Shown: positions 46,208 through 53,519, counted from the stretch's first letter. The stretch is DNA of 64,000 nt from Perlucidibaca aquatica (GCF_001676655.1 NZ_LZDB01000002.1:496001-560000), one strand, 5' to 3'. Notes: generated from the letters alone by a model not told the origin. Translations and numbers: made by a program.

Positions 46208-47407
46208 TTAGCTCGCGTACTTCGCCAATATTTCTTCACGACGCTCAGGGTCCATGTTGATCTTGCTGAGATCGCCTTGGTAGTGATCCACCACGCGCTG
46301 ATCCATCATGCCGAACCACCACGATGGGAAGTAGGCGGGTAGCAACATCGAGGCGTATCCGCCGGGCAGCTGCGGCGCATTTTCGAAATGGCGCAGGGCT
46401 TGGAAGCTGCGCGTGGGGTGAGCATGGTGATCGCTATGGCGCTGCAACTGGTACAAGAACAAGTTGCTCACCACTTCATTGCTGTTCCAGCTGTGCTCCG
46501 GCAGCGTGCGTTCGTACTTGCCGTTTTCATTCTGAGCGCGCTTCAGGCCGTAATGTTCGATGTAGTTAATCACTTCCAGCAGCGAAGCACCGTAGGCGGC
46601 CTGACCCACTAAGAAGGGGATGGCACGCGGGCCACCAACGAGGGTCGCCGCACCGAAGAAGCCGGCGCTCATGGCCCAGCCTTGCAGCAACTCGTTCTCT
46701 AAGCACCAGAAGCTCTTGCCCTTGCGCTCCAGACGGCGCTTTTCGATCTCATAAGCGGACTTGAAGCCACCGATGACAGTACGCGGCAGGAACTTCCAGA
46801 AGCTCTCGCCCATCCGGCTGCTGGCGGGATCTTCCGGTGTGGCTACGCGCTTGTGATGGCCGAACGGGTGCTCAACCGCGAAGTGCGTGTAGCCCGTGGG
46901 GGCCAAGGCCAGCATGGAGAAGAAGCGATCGAGCTTGTCATGCTTGTGCGACAACTCGTGACCGGTATTGATGGCAATACCATTGACAGCGCCCACGGTC
47001 AGGGTCAGGCCGAGATAGTCGGTGAGCGGCATGTCTTTACGACGACCCACCAGCCAAGTCGCTAAAAAGGTGGTGGCGTATTGCGCGGGAATAAACGCCT
47101 TCACAATGGCTTGGTAGTACTTGTCGTTTTCCAGCTTCTCAATCATGTCTTCCGGCGGATTGCTGGTATCGGTACCGATGAGGCGATCCAGTGCCGGAAT
47201 GATGCCATGCACCAAGGCCGGACCCGCCCACGACAAACCGCGCAGCGTCTTCGGCGCAACGGCATAGGCGGAAACGGCCGCCAAGCCAATCACCGGCAGC
47301 GCCGGGCTGAGCAGCCAGAGATAACGCTTAGGGTCTTTCCAATCGGGCTTGGCAGATTCGTTCTGCGCCGTTTGCGCGTTCAGGTGTTCGGTTACGGTGG
47401 CGTTCAT
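46208..47407 (-). CDS. alkB: Alkane 1-monooxygenase
   Basis: A 399-aa integral-membrane diiron hydroxylase that oxidises medium-chain n-alkanes to 1-alcohols with rubredoxin electrons. Histidine boxes: NTGHELSHKHD, EHPFGHHKRVATPEDPASSR, NYIEHYGLKR and LQRHSDHHAHP followed by RHFENAPQLPGGYASM, the AlkB signature. About six helices, including PALPVIGLAAVSAYAV. No rubredoxin, reductase or AlkS/AlkR-type regulator gene is adjacent, so these must be elsewhere. It supports a hydrocarbon-degrading lifestyle. A 20-bp palindrome lies 114 bp upstream of the start. Confidence 0.95.
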   Translation of the reverse strand: MNATVTEHLNAQTAQNESAKPDWKDPKRYLWLLSPALPVIGLAAVSAYAVAPKTLRGLSWAGPALVHGIIPALDRLIGTDTSNPPEDMIEKLENDKYYQAIVKAFIPAQYATTFLATWLVGRRKDMPLTDYLGLTLTVGAVNGIAINTGHELSHKHDKLDRFFSMLALAPTGYTHFAVEHPFGHHKRVATPEDPASSRMGESFWKFLPRTVIGGFKSAYEIEKRRLERKGKSFWCLENELLQGWAMSAGFFGAATLVGGPRAIPFLVGQAAYGASLLEVINYIEHYGLKRAQNENGKYERTLPEHSWNSNEVVSNLFLYQLQRHSDHHAHPTRSFQALRHFENAPQLPGGYASMLLPAYFPSWWFGMMDQRVVDHYQGDLSKINMDPERREEILAKYAS

Positions 47408-47520
47408 GGGCTTATCCAGCGGTCAGTTGACTGTGGGGTCATTATCAACAGATCGTGTGGAGGCAATAACTGCAAAAAGCCGCTTTTATCTCTTAAAACG
47501 CCGGTATGCCATGATGTTGT

Positions 47521-47540
47521 GTGACATCGAGCGATGTCAC
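47521..47540. promoter_or_regulatory. Perfect palindrome between alkB and the toxin gene
   Basis: GTGACATCG-AG-CGATGTCAC is a perfect 9-bp inverted repeat with a 2-base spacer, 114 bp upstream of alkB and 119 bp beyond the end of the parE-like gene. No T-run follows, so an operator is more likely than a terminator. Confidence 0.4.
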
Positions 47541-47658
47541 GATTGGCGATTGAGGCTGCGTGGTCTAGCCCTTGAGTTCTCTGCATTGATCTTCGTAGCG
47601 AAAGGGTGAAGTGCTGGCTGATGAATTGCCCAAGCAGGCCATGTCGGACCTCTGTTTT

Positions 47659-47961
47659 TTAAGAGCGATCCAGACTTTCAGATAGCAGCAGGCGACCGGC
47701 TCGCATCACATGAACGATATAGACGATCTCGCCGTGCAAGCGGTAGAAAATTCGGCACGGTGGCTCGACAATTTGACGATAACGCCAGACTTCTGGCTCC
47801 GGGGGCTTTGCGCCCATTTCCGGATGCGTTTCCAGGTTATCGATGTGCTGAAAAACGCGCCTCACCAGTGCCTGCGCTGCGCTCGGGTTGTCCAGCGCGA
47901 TGTAATCTGCGATGGCATCCAGGTCGTGCAGTGCTGGCTCTGACCAGATTATTTGAGCCAT
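47659..47961 (-). CDS. RelE/ParE-family toxin
   Basis: A 100-aa toxin of the RelE/ParE fold: IIWSEPALHDLDAIADYIA, MGAKPPEPEVWRYRQIVEPP and RIFYRLHGEIVYIVHVMRAGR. By family it either inhibits gyrase (ParE) or cuts mRNA on the ribosome (RelE); the sequence resembles the ParE side. It overlaps the antitoxin gene by 13 bp, the normal antitoxin-first order. Confidence 0.88.
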   Translation of the reverse strand: MAQIIWSEPALHDLDAIADYIALDNPSAAQALVRRVFQHIDNLETHPEMGAKPPEPEVWRYRQIVEPPCRIFYRLHGEIVYIVHVMRAGRLLLSESLDRS

Positions 47962-48206
47962 CGTTTCATGCGTTCCTTCGCATCGGCGTGTGAAACGACG
48001 CGCCCGTCATCAATGGCGCGTTCCCCGCGAGCAATGCCCTCCAGCAGCTTCATGCGCTGCTGCAGTTGCTCGAATGTCTCCACATCCACGAGGTAAGCAC
48101 TTGGCAGCCCATGCTGAGTGATGAGAATGGGCTCCTTGTCTCTTCCCAGATCAGACAGGAGTTCCGTGGCTTGGCGCTTGAGTGTGGTGACGAGTTCGGT
48201 TCGCAT
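47949..48206 (-). CDS. Phd/YefM-family antitoxin
   Basis: An 85-aa antitoxin: ELVTTLKRQATELLSDLGRD, PILITQHGLPSAYLVDVETFEQL (DNA-binding fold) and a charged, flexible C-terminus (SHADAKERMKRWLK) that would cap the toxin. The start codon has no Shine-Dalgarno sequence and lies inside the 16-bp inverted repeat 48202-48235, so operator binding or mRNA folding could control it directly. Confidence 0.87.
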   Translation of the reverse strand: MRTELVTTLKRQATELLSDLGRDKEPILITQHGLPSAYLVDVETFEQLQQRMKLLEGIARGERAIDDGRVVSHADAKERMKRWLK

Positions 48207-48235
48207 GAAGTGACACTAAAGTGTCACTTCATGCG
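48202..48235. promoter_or_regulatory. 16-bp perfect inverted repeat over the antitoxin start
   Basis: CGCATGAAGTGACACT (48202-48217) and AGTGTCACTTCATGCG (48220-48235) are exact reverse complements separated by AA. The antitoxin ATG (48206-48204, minus strand) lies inside one arm. It is the likely autoregulatory operator of the toxin-antitoxin pair; in RNA it would form a strong hairpin that hides the start codon. Confidence 0.65.
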
Positions 48236-48339
48236 GGGCAAGCGGTTTGTATTGTGCGGTTATGACTTGGGAGCGCCAACGCGAGGTGTAAGCCTGCAAG
48301 GCAAAGTTAGGTTGGTGTGAGATGCGTATGAGGTGCATG

Positions 48340-48558
48340 TCACAGCTTCTCTTTGGTAGTGAGCACATGCGCAACGATTGCGTTCGCGTGGCCATGACCC
48401 AATCCATGCTCGCTTTTCAGCCAAGCGACAGTTTCCATGTGCTTCATGTCCCTGAGCTTTCCAGCAAGCTCAAGCCAGTAGCCAATGGGGTGGCCGAACT
48501 TCTTCTCGATGGATGGGAAGTAAGAGGCTGGACCTTTCAGCTTTTCATCAGTGCTCAT
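48340..48558 (-). CDS. DUF4287 domain protein
   Basis: A 72-aa protein with the DUF4287 pattern SYFPSIEKKFGHPIGYWLEL, then HMETVAWLKSEHGLGHGHAN. Function unknown; relatives are common in many bacteria. It lies just beyond the last attC of the cassette array, in the same direction; whether it was itself a cassette cannot be shown, since no convincing attC follows it. Confidence 0.87.
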   Translation of the reverse strand: MSTDEKLKGPASYFPSIEKKFGHPIGYWLELAGKLRDMKHMETVAWLKSEHGLGHGHANAIVAHVLTTKEKL

Positions 48559-48579
48559 AACTGATTCTCGTTTGTGGGA

Positions 48580-48651
48580 GCCTTACGCCCGCATTTGCGG
48601 CTGGATTGGAGCGAAGCGGAAAACTAGTCCGACAACATGCGCTTGTTACAT
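48580..48651 (-). other. attC site D (degenerate), end of the cassette array
   Basis: On the minus strand the site begins with ATGTAAC (48651-48645), the complement of the TTACAT at the 5' end of the same cassette, and probably ends at GTAAGGC (48586-48580), a one-base variant of GTTAGGC. The inner bases form only partial stems (CGCAT with ATGCG). Site length 72 bp. Confidence 0.5.
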
Positions 48652-48658
48652 GCCTTAC

Positions 48659-49063
48659 TCACGATTTTGCTGCTTTTATTAACTTTCCTATTTGTTCCAT
48701 ACCATCAAATGTTGATGGTAGGTTTCCATCATCCGTGACTATCCCGGAGAATATAATGCTTTCGAATCTATCTAAGGAGCTCGCATCATTCTTCTTTATA
48801 TTTCTAGAATACTCCGAGTAATTCTGGATAAATCTACACAATGTTTTTCTAAGATCTATCTGTAAAATCTGTGACTTTACAGACTTATAGTTAAATAGAA
48901 GAACTCTAAAGTAGTAAACGGAAATTGCAACAAACGAAACTGTAGGGAAAATTGAAACCAAAATACCGTCTCTAACTGCGGCAATGTTATCTAGATGCAA
49001 ATATACAACAATTAGTCCTGAAATTATAGGTAATACGATTAAAACCGACAAATCCGAAGCCAA
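48659..49063 (-). CDS. Cassette D, second frame: membrane protein or C-terminal half of a frameshifted gene
   Basis: A 134-aa frame from TTG 49063: two hydrophobic segments (SVLIVLPIISGLIVVYLHL and DGILVSIFPTVSFVAISVYY), then a polar helical C-terminus. There is no ATG or good ribosome binding site. It overlaps the preceding frame by 25 bp. A single -1 slip at the TTTT run (49065-49062) would join it to that frame as one 356-aa protein (…GILF-LASDLSVL…). AT-rich, unlike the flanking chromosome. No family recognised. Confidence 0.55.
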   Translation of the reverse strand: MASDLSVLIVLPIISGLIVVYLHLDNIAAVRDGILVSIFPTVSFVAISVYYFRVLLFNYKSVKSQILQIDLRKTLCRFIQNYSEYSRNIKKNDASSLDRFESIIFSGIVTDDGNLPSTFDGMEQIGKLIKAAKS

Positions 49064-49728
49064 AATAGTATTCCATCTCGCTCATTTTTCTTCTCTGTCG
49101 ACAGTTCATCAAACCCTTGGTACAGGCCAACAAAGTTGAAAGCATTTTCATATTTAGATAAAGACTCTTTAAGTGAGTCGACTTTGGCTTCTCTTTTAGC
49201 CAGGTCTGTATTCCAGTCATCTTTTAGCTTTTCTGCTTTAGCAGATACTGCATTAAAGTTTTTTAAACTTTCTATAGCGTTACTATTAGCTATAGCCTTA
49301 AAGATGTTGATCGGCATTTCACGAATAGCATATTCGATTTGCACTTTAGCATTGTGTTCAAATGAATCAACGTTGTAAAAAACAAAACGTCTTGCAGCTT
49401 CAAAATCCATTGCCAAATCATTTTTCATAGAAAGATAAAGCTCGAACAGGAAGCGGAAGCACATGGAACAAATATTATCCAATTTTTCCTTTGTTAGTTC
49501 TTTCTCCTCATGAGCCAGTCGACTAATAAATTGGTCGCCAATCCATTGAATATTTATTTCACAAAGCTCATCCCATTGATCAGGCTTGTTTTCCATGGAG
49601 CCAACAACTAATCGGATAAGGTTATTCCGTTGCTTTTCGAAATCGTCAGCAGGAACCAAACCATCAATTTTGTGTTTAAACTTTGTGAGAACAGTTTTGC
49701 TCTGGTTCGTACTAAAAAATTCTGCCAT
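49039..49728 (-). CDS. Cassette D, first frame: helical protein of unknown function
   Basis: A 229-aa, mostly helical, charged protein; residues about 170-215 (SAKAEKLKDDWNTDLAKREA, DSLKESLSKYENAF) look like a coiled coil. It ends abruptly in WLRICRF just where a membrane segment begins in the -1 frame, so the real product may continue into 48659-49063. Its cassette starts with TTACAT after attC C. No family recognised; AT-rich codon use. Confidence 0.65.
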   Translation of the reverse strand: MAEFFSTNQSKTVLTKFKHKIDGLVPADDFEKQRNNLIRLVVGSMENKPDQWDELCEINIQWIGDQFISRLAHEEKELTKEKLDNICSMCFRFLFELYLSMKNDLAMDFEAARRFVFYNVDSFEHNAKVQIEYAIREMPINIFKAIANSNAIESLKNFNAVSAKAEKLKDDWNTDLAKREAKVDSLKESLSKYENAFNFVGLYQGFDELSTEKKNERDGILFWLRICRF

Positions 49729-49749
49729 GTGGCTACCTATTAATGATGC

Positions 49750-49860
49750 ATGTAACGTTTGAATTGAGCGGCCCGCGAAGGCAGGACGGCTTTTGCCCAG
49801 AATGAAATGAGGAGCAAAACCGGCCTGCCGGAGTACGTCCGCTCGAACGAAGTGTTAGGC
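49750..49860 (-). other. attC site C
   Basis: On the minus strand it runs from R'' GCCTAAC (49860-49854) to GTTACAT (49756-49750), 111 bp. Inner stems: TCGAGCGGACGTACTCCGGC near one end and GCCGTCCTGC…GCGGGCCGCTCAATTC near the other, largely complementary. R'' is the exact complement of TTAGGC at the 5' end of cassette C (50275-50270), as expected for a cassette that once circularised. Confidence 0.75.
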
Positions 49861-49864
49861 GTAA

Positions 49865-50224
49865 TTAGTATAATGACGGACACTTGTATAACTCAATTCC
49901 AGACTTCTTTACATCTCCACCCATATTTTCTATTGTGTACAGATAAGGCATTTTATCATCGCCAATCGCAATCAAACCTTTGCATGAATACGAACAAGAT
50001 ATGTAGCGGGTTGGTTTGAAGCATATGTCCTGGCCGCGCTTTGTCTTGTATAAGTCCATAGGCCATTTGAGGCAGTCGTAATTACCACCTATCGGACAGG
50101 TAATTTGTTCATATTCGCCCGCATAGGCGACCACTTTTCCCTGAAGATCCGGCAATTCGTCGAAAATCCCCGCATAGGCGCTAGCGCTTGCATATGCGAG
50201 AAGAACGAAAACAAGGTTGCGCAT
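49865..50224 (-). CDS. Cassette C: small secreted cysteine-rich protein
   Basis: A 119-aa protein with a Sec signal peptide (MRNLVFVLLAYASASAYA) and a mature part with seven Cys (EQITCPIGGNYDCLKW, DICFKPTRYISCSYSCKGL, LYKCPSLY), likely disulfide-bonded in the periplasm. GGAGG lies 6 bases before the ATG. It ends 4 bases before its attC. No family recognised. Confidence 0.7.
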   Translation of the reverse strand: MRNLVFVLLAYASASAYAGIFDELPDLQGKVVAYAGEYEQITCPIGGNYDCLKWPMDLYKTKRGQDICFKPTRYISCSYSCKGLIAIGDDKMPYLYTIENMGGDVKKSGIELYKCPSLY

Positions 50225-50269
50225 TATTCCTCCAATTTGTTGGTTTTACGTACCCGGGGAGAGTATAAC

Positions 50270-50332
50270 GCCTAACGCTAGGTTAGCGCGCGGCCGGATT
50301 TACCGGCCGTCGCGTTGAACCACTAGTTAGCC
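50270..50332 (-). other. attC site B
   Basis: A textbook 63-bp attC on the minus strand: R'' GGCTAAC (50332-50326), hairpin ACGCGACGGCCGG / CCGGCCGCGCG, and R' GTTAGGC (50276-50270). R'' is the exact complement of TTAGCC at the 5' end of cassette B. The stop codon of the cassette gene is inside R''. Confidence 0.85.
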
Positions 50333-50743
50333 ACCAGTTACTCCGCGAACCGCGATTGTTTTTACGAACTCGCTAGTAAAAATGAAGAACCCCATTGCAA
50401 GCGCCAGATAAACGACGCCAGGAATTGTGAGAAGTGCGCGTAAAGGTTGATGCACAGCAGAACGCCACGTGAGTGGTGGCTCCGAATTTGGAAGCTGCCC
50501 CTTCATTGCGTTTTCGAGCGGTAGAGCAATGTATTTGGCGACGTAAAACAGAAGTAGCGCCGATAGGATGATGAACACGAAAAAGCATAGAAGCCCAAAG
50601 AATACCGAGCCTGACTTCAGGGTGGAGAGGCTTACCTGGAAAACAGCCGCGGTAACCAGAACCCAGGCCCAACTCTTAAAAATTGACTCAAGTGTTTCTT
50701 GCTTTGTCAGATGCTCAAAGAACTGATCACGTTTGCGTTTCAT
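50327..50743 (-). CDS. Cassette B: integral membrane protein of unknown function
   Basis: A 138-aa protein with three to four hydrophobic helices (WAWVLVTAAVFQVSL, FFGLLCFFVFIILSALLLFY, TIPGVVYLALAMGFFIF) and a basic N-terminus. AGGAGG lies 5 bases before the ATG. The TAA stop lies in the attC core. No family recognised. Confidence 0.68.
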   Translation of the reverse strand: MKRKRDQFFEHLTKQETLESIFKSWAWVLVTAAVFQVSLSTLKSGSVFFGLLCFFVFIILSALLLFYVAKYIALPLENAMKGQLPNSEPPLTWRSAVHQPLRALLTIPGVVYLALAMGFFIFTSEFVKTIAVRGVTGG

Positions 50744-50756
50744 TTGTCCTCCTAGT

Positions 50757-50852
50757 GGCTAACGATGCGAGTCACCGGCCACAGGTGCAAGTAAAATTAA
50801 AATTTACAACGATAGCTAGGCCCTGTGATCTGCGTGCAATCGATTGTTAGGC
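50757..50852 (-). other. attC site A
   Basis: On the minus strand: R'' GCCTAAC (50852-50846) to R' GTTAGCC (50763-50757), 96 bp, with ATTGCACGCAGATCACAGGGCC and GGCCACAGGTGCAAG-type partly complementary arms. It overlaps the 3' end of the cassette A gene, so the C-terminus of that protein is attC-coded. Confidence 0.78.
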
Positions 50853-51193
50853 GTTTTTTCGATTTTTGCCCCACATTTTGGGCAATATTTTATTTTTGAG
50901 AATGGCTGAGTATGCTCATAGCCGCAAGAGCCGCAAAAGGAAGTTGATTTTGATGAGGCATATGTTATGAGCACTCCAATGCCAATAAAAATAATTAATG
51001 GGACTATTGGAAAGCCCATGATATATCCTGAAAAAAACATAAGGATACTTAAAAATAAACTGGAAATATTATTTATTTGTTTTTTCTTATTAATATTTTT
51101 TGCTCTCTTTTTTGCCACATAAAATATTGCTGCAGCAACGCCCAATACTATTGAATAAATTAGTAGTACTAGCCCATCTGTTTCTTCGCTCAT
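50816..51193 (-). CDS. Cassette A: membrane protein with C-terminal zinc ribbon
   Basis: A 125-aa protein: helix 1 (residues 8-26), a lysine/asparagine-rich loop, helices around 44-80, then a zinc-ribbon-like pair FCGSCGY and YCPKCGAKI. The last 12 residues (TPNNRLHADHRA) are encoded by the attC, a tail commonly seen in cassette proteins. It is the cassette next to the attI-like site, so it would be the most recently inserted. No family recognised. Confidence 0.7.
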   Translation of the reverse strand: MSEETDGLVLLIYSIVLGVAAAIFYVAKKRAKNINKKKQINNISSLFLSILMFFSGYIMGFPIVPLIIFIGIGVLITYASSKSTSFCGSCGYEHTQPFSKIKYCPKCGAKIEKTPNNRLHADHRA

Positions 51194-51206
51194 TTTATTT
51201 ATTAAC

Positions 51207-51284
51207 CACTAACTTGGTTTATACAGCACCCACTGCTGCGTAATAATTCCAGATTGCCGCATAACGATTGCTGCATAACATCGA
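51207..51284 (-). other. attI-like integron recombination site
   Basis: On the minus strand three repeats, TTATGCAGCA, TTATGCGGCA and TTACGCAGCA, precede AAACCAAGTTAGTG. This closely follows the layout of attI1 (TTATGGAGCAGCAACGATG, TTACGCAGCAGGGC, AAACAAAGTTAGGC), in which the repeats bind the integrase and G/TTAG is the crossover. It lies at the upstream end of the cassette array, as it should. No integrase gene follows on the plus strand. Confidence 0.68.
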
Positions 51285-51406
51285 AGGGAGAGTACAGACT
51301 TCAGTCAATTCAATGGCTTAAAAAACCTGACGCAGCACTCCCTGCCGACAAATACTGCAATTCCATTCACATCAAGCATGCCAGCCGACTAATTCGCCGG
51401 CAAGCG

Positions 51407-52324
51407 CTATTTGCTACCGCTTATCGCCCCAGCCTCCTGCTCCAACAACCCCAGCATCGCCTGCGCCGCCCGCGACAGCGCTCGCCTCGGGTGATGCACC
51501 ACGCCCAGGTCACGACTCAGCGCCACGCCTTGCACCGGCACGGCCACCACCTCGGCATCGCACATGCTGGCCGGCAGCACACCCCAGCCGAGGCCGATGG
51601 ACACCATCATCTTGATTGTCTCCAGATAGTTGGTGACCAGGCTCACGTTCAGCGTCAGGCCTTCGCGCTGGAACATCTGTTCGGCAATTTGGCGGGTAAA
51701 GGTCGAGGATGACGGCAGGATGGCGGAGTAGGGCGCTAGATCAGCGGCGGCAATGCCAGCGCGTTGCTTCTGAGCGCGCAACGCCAGTGGGTGTCCGGCG
51801 GCGACCACGAAGGCCAGCGGATCGGGCCAGATCACTTTGGCCACCAGGCGATCGTCCGGTGCTGGCGGCAGCGTCACAATGCCCAGCTCCAGCTCGCCGG
51901 AGAGCACGGCGTCGTAAGCCTGTTCAGAGTCAATGAAGCGAATGTCTAGCCGTACTTGCGGATGTGCGGTGCTGAAGGCGCGCAGGGCGGGCGGCAGGCG
52001 ATGCAGGCCGATGTGATGGCTGGTGCCAACGGTGAGCGTGCCGGTGAGCTGGCCGGTCGCCGCTTCGGAGTAATCGCTGACCAATCTGCGCATGTCGTCG
52101 AGCTCGTGCAGCCATTGCCGGGCGCGGGGCAGCAGGGCGCGACCGGCTTCGGTGAGCGTGACGCGGCGGCCGACCCGATCAAACAAGGGTGCATTCAGTT
52201 GCTCTTCCAGCACTTGGATGCGCTTGGTCACGGCGGGCTGAGTGAGGTGCAGCGTTTCCGCCGCTTTCGAGAATGACTCGTGACGAGCGACTTCAATAAA
52301 GGCCTTGAGGACGGCGGTATCCAT
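51407..52324 (-). CDS. LysR-family transcription regulator next to the leu operon
   Basis: A 305-aa LysR regulator: N-terminal winged HTH (FIEVARHESFSKAAETLHLT, QPAVTKRIQVLEEQL) and a C-terminal periplasmic-binding-type effector domain. In Pseudomonas a LysR gene also lies just upstream of leuC, so it may respond to leucine metabolism, but an HPP gene lies between here. It is divergent from that HPP gene, a likely target. The start ATG 52324 has no clear ribosome binding site. Confidence 0.9.
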   Translation of the reverse strand: MDTAVLKAFIEVARHESFSKAAETLHLTQPAVTKRIQVLEEQLNAPLFDRVGRRVTLTEAGRALLPRARQWLHELDDMRRLVSDYSEAATGQLTGTLTVGTSHHIGLHRLPPALRAFSTAHPQVRLDIRFIDSEQAYDAVLSGELELGIVTLPPAPDDRLVAKVIWPDPLAFVVAAGHPLALRAQKQRAGIAAADLAPYSAILPSSSTFTRQIAEQMFQREGLTLNVSLVTNYLETIKMMVSIGLGWGVLPASMCDAEVVAVPVQGVALSRDLGVVHHPRRALSRAAQAMLGLLEQEAGAISGSK

Positions 52325-52441
52325 GCGGGTGTGTCACTGCTGTATAGGTTGCGCTGAAGAATGAGCTGGCCTGTGTGTGCTGGCAAGTGGCTTGGCGTTA
52401 TGCTTTGCGGCCAGCAGGTGGCGAGGCAGTGAGACTTAGGC

Positions 52442-53416
52442 ATGATTAAAGGATGGTGGTGGGCCTGTCGGCATGTGCTGGGCATCGCGGAGCATGCCGT
52501 GTCATGGCGTGAGCGAGTTATTGCAACGGCGGTGGCCGGTGTAGGCGTGCTCATGGTGGCATTGCTGAGTCAGCAGTTTATGTCTGAACTGGCAGCGCCC
52601 AGTTTCTGGCTGGTCGCCTCCATGGGGGCGAGTGCGGTGCTGGTTTTTGCGGTGCCGCATGGGGCTTTATCTCAGCCATGGCCTGTGCTGGCGGGGCAAA
52701 GTTTTTCTGCATTAGCGGGTCTGCTTGTAGTGCATCTGCTGGGCCCGAGTTTGCTGGCGGGGGCCTTGGCGGTTGCGTTGGCCATTGCCGCGATGCACAG
52801 CCTGCGCTGCATTCATCCACCCGGCGGTGCCACGGCCTTGTCCGTGGTCATGCTTGCCGATAGCGGCCATATGCCCGATTGGTCTTATATGCTGAATCCG
52901 GTCTTACTGAATTCACTGCTGATGGTACTGCTGGCAGTCGTTTTGAATGCCCCATTTGCGTGGCGGCGCTATCCGGTGGCCTGGGCCTTCCGTAAGGCGG
53001 GTGTCATTAAGGGTGCCAGCTTGGCGCCTGAGTCTCCTTTTACCGCGAAGCAGCTGCGTCTTGCATTTGATGAGCTGGGCTCGATGATTGATATCAGTGA
53101 TGACGAATTGCAGGCGCTGTTTCAGGCGCTGCGGCGTCAGCAAGTGGATGATGTGTTGAGTGAGCAGGACCTTCAGGTAGGGCGCTATTACAGCAATGGC
53201 GAGGTCGGTGAGCGTTGGTCAGTGCGCCGTATTATTGATGCCAGTGAGCCCGGTGCGCGCCGACCGCAATTGATTGTAAAAACCGTGGCGGGTCCCGGGC
53301 GTGGGGACATGCAGGTGGTGTCCAGGCAGGCTTTTTTGAGCTGGGGGAAGTATCCGGTTGTGCCGGATGGGGGTGTTTGGCGACGCTTTGAAGAAGGTGA
53401 CCTAGACCTCAAATGA
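52442..53416 (+). CDS. HPP-family membrane protein with an unusual soluble C-terminal domain
   Basis: A 324-aa protein. The first 170 residues hold four to five helices and the family signature SLRCIHPPGGATALSVVMLA. HPP proteins include a chloroplast nitrite transporter; bacterial members often have CBS domains. Here the C-terminal 150 residues (FTAKQLRLAFDELGSMIDIS, DELQALFQALRRQQVDDV, VGRYYSNGEVGERWSVRRI) do not look like CBS. Substrate unknown. It reads divergently from LysR and toward leuC. Confidence 0.82.
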   Translation: MIKGWWWACRHVLGIAEHAVSWRERVIATAVAGVGVLMVALLSQQFMSELAAPSFWLVASMGASAVLVFAVPHGALSQPWPVLAGQSFSALAGLLVVHLLGPSLLAGALAVALAIAAMHSLRCIHPPGGATALSVVMLADSGHMPDWSYMLNPVLLNSLLMVLLAVVLNAPFAWRRYPVAWAFRKAGVIKGASLAPESPFTAKQLRLAFDELGSMIDISDDELQALFQALRRQQVDDVLSEQDLQVGRYYSNGEVGERWSVRRIIDASEPGARRPQLIVKTVAGPGRGDMQVVSRQAFLSWGKYPVVPDGGVWRRFEEGDLDLK

Positions 53417-53497
53417 TTCTTTATGGTTATTTATAATATAAAAACTATAAATTGGATTTATCTATAGCGGCGCATTAGTCTTGCCTGATCCGAAATC

Positions 53498-53519
53498 CCC
53501 CATTGCCTGTGCAGTGGGG
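53498..53519 (+). promoter_or_regulatory. Leader hairpin before leuC
   Basis: CCCCATTG and CAGTGGGG form an 8-bp stem (one G-T pair) with a 6-base loop, 11 bases before the AAGGAGG ribosome binding site of leuC. A -10-like TATAAT lies at 53432-53437 in the AT-rich gap. No leucine-rich leader peptide is seen, so classical attenuation is not supported. Confidence 0.35.

Noticed and set aside
48240-48339. Possible fifth attC after the DUF4287 gene (ACCTAAC on the minus strand near 48304)
   Set aside because: One core matches, but no matching GTTRRRY partner or complementary arms were found.
51254-51712. Plus-strand frame where an integron integrase would be expected
   Set aside because: The translation shows none of the tyrosine recombinase motifs, and most of it is antisense to the LysR gene.
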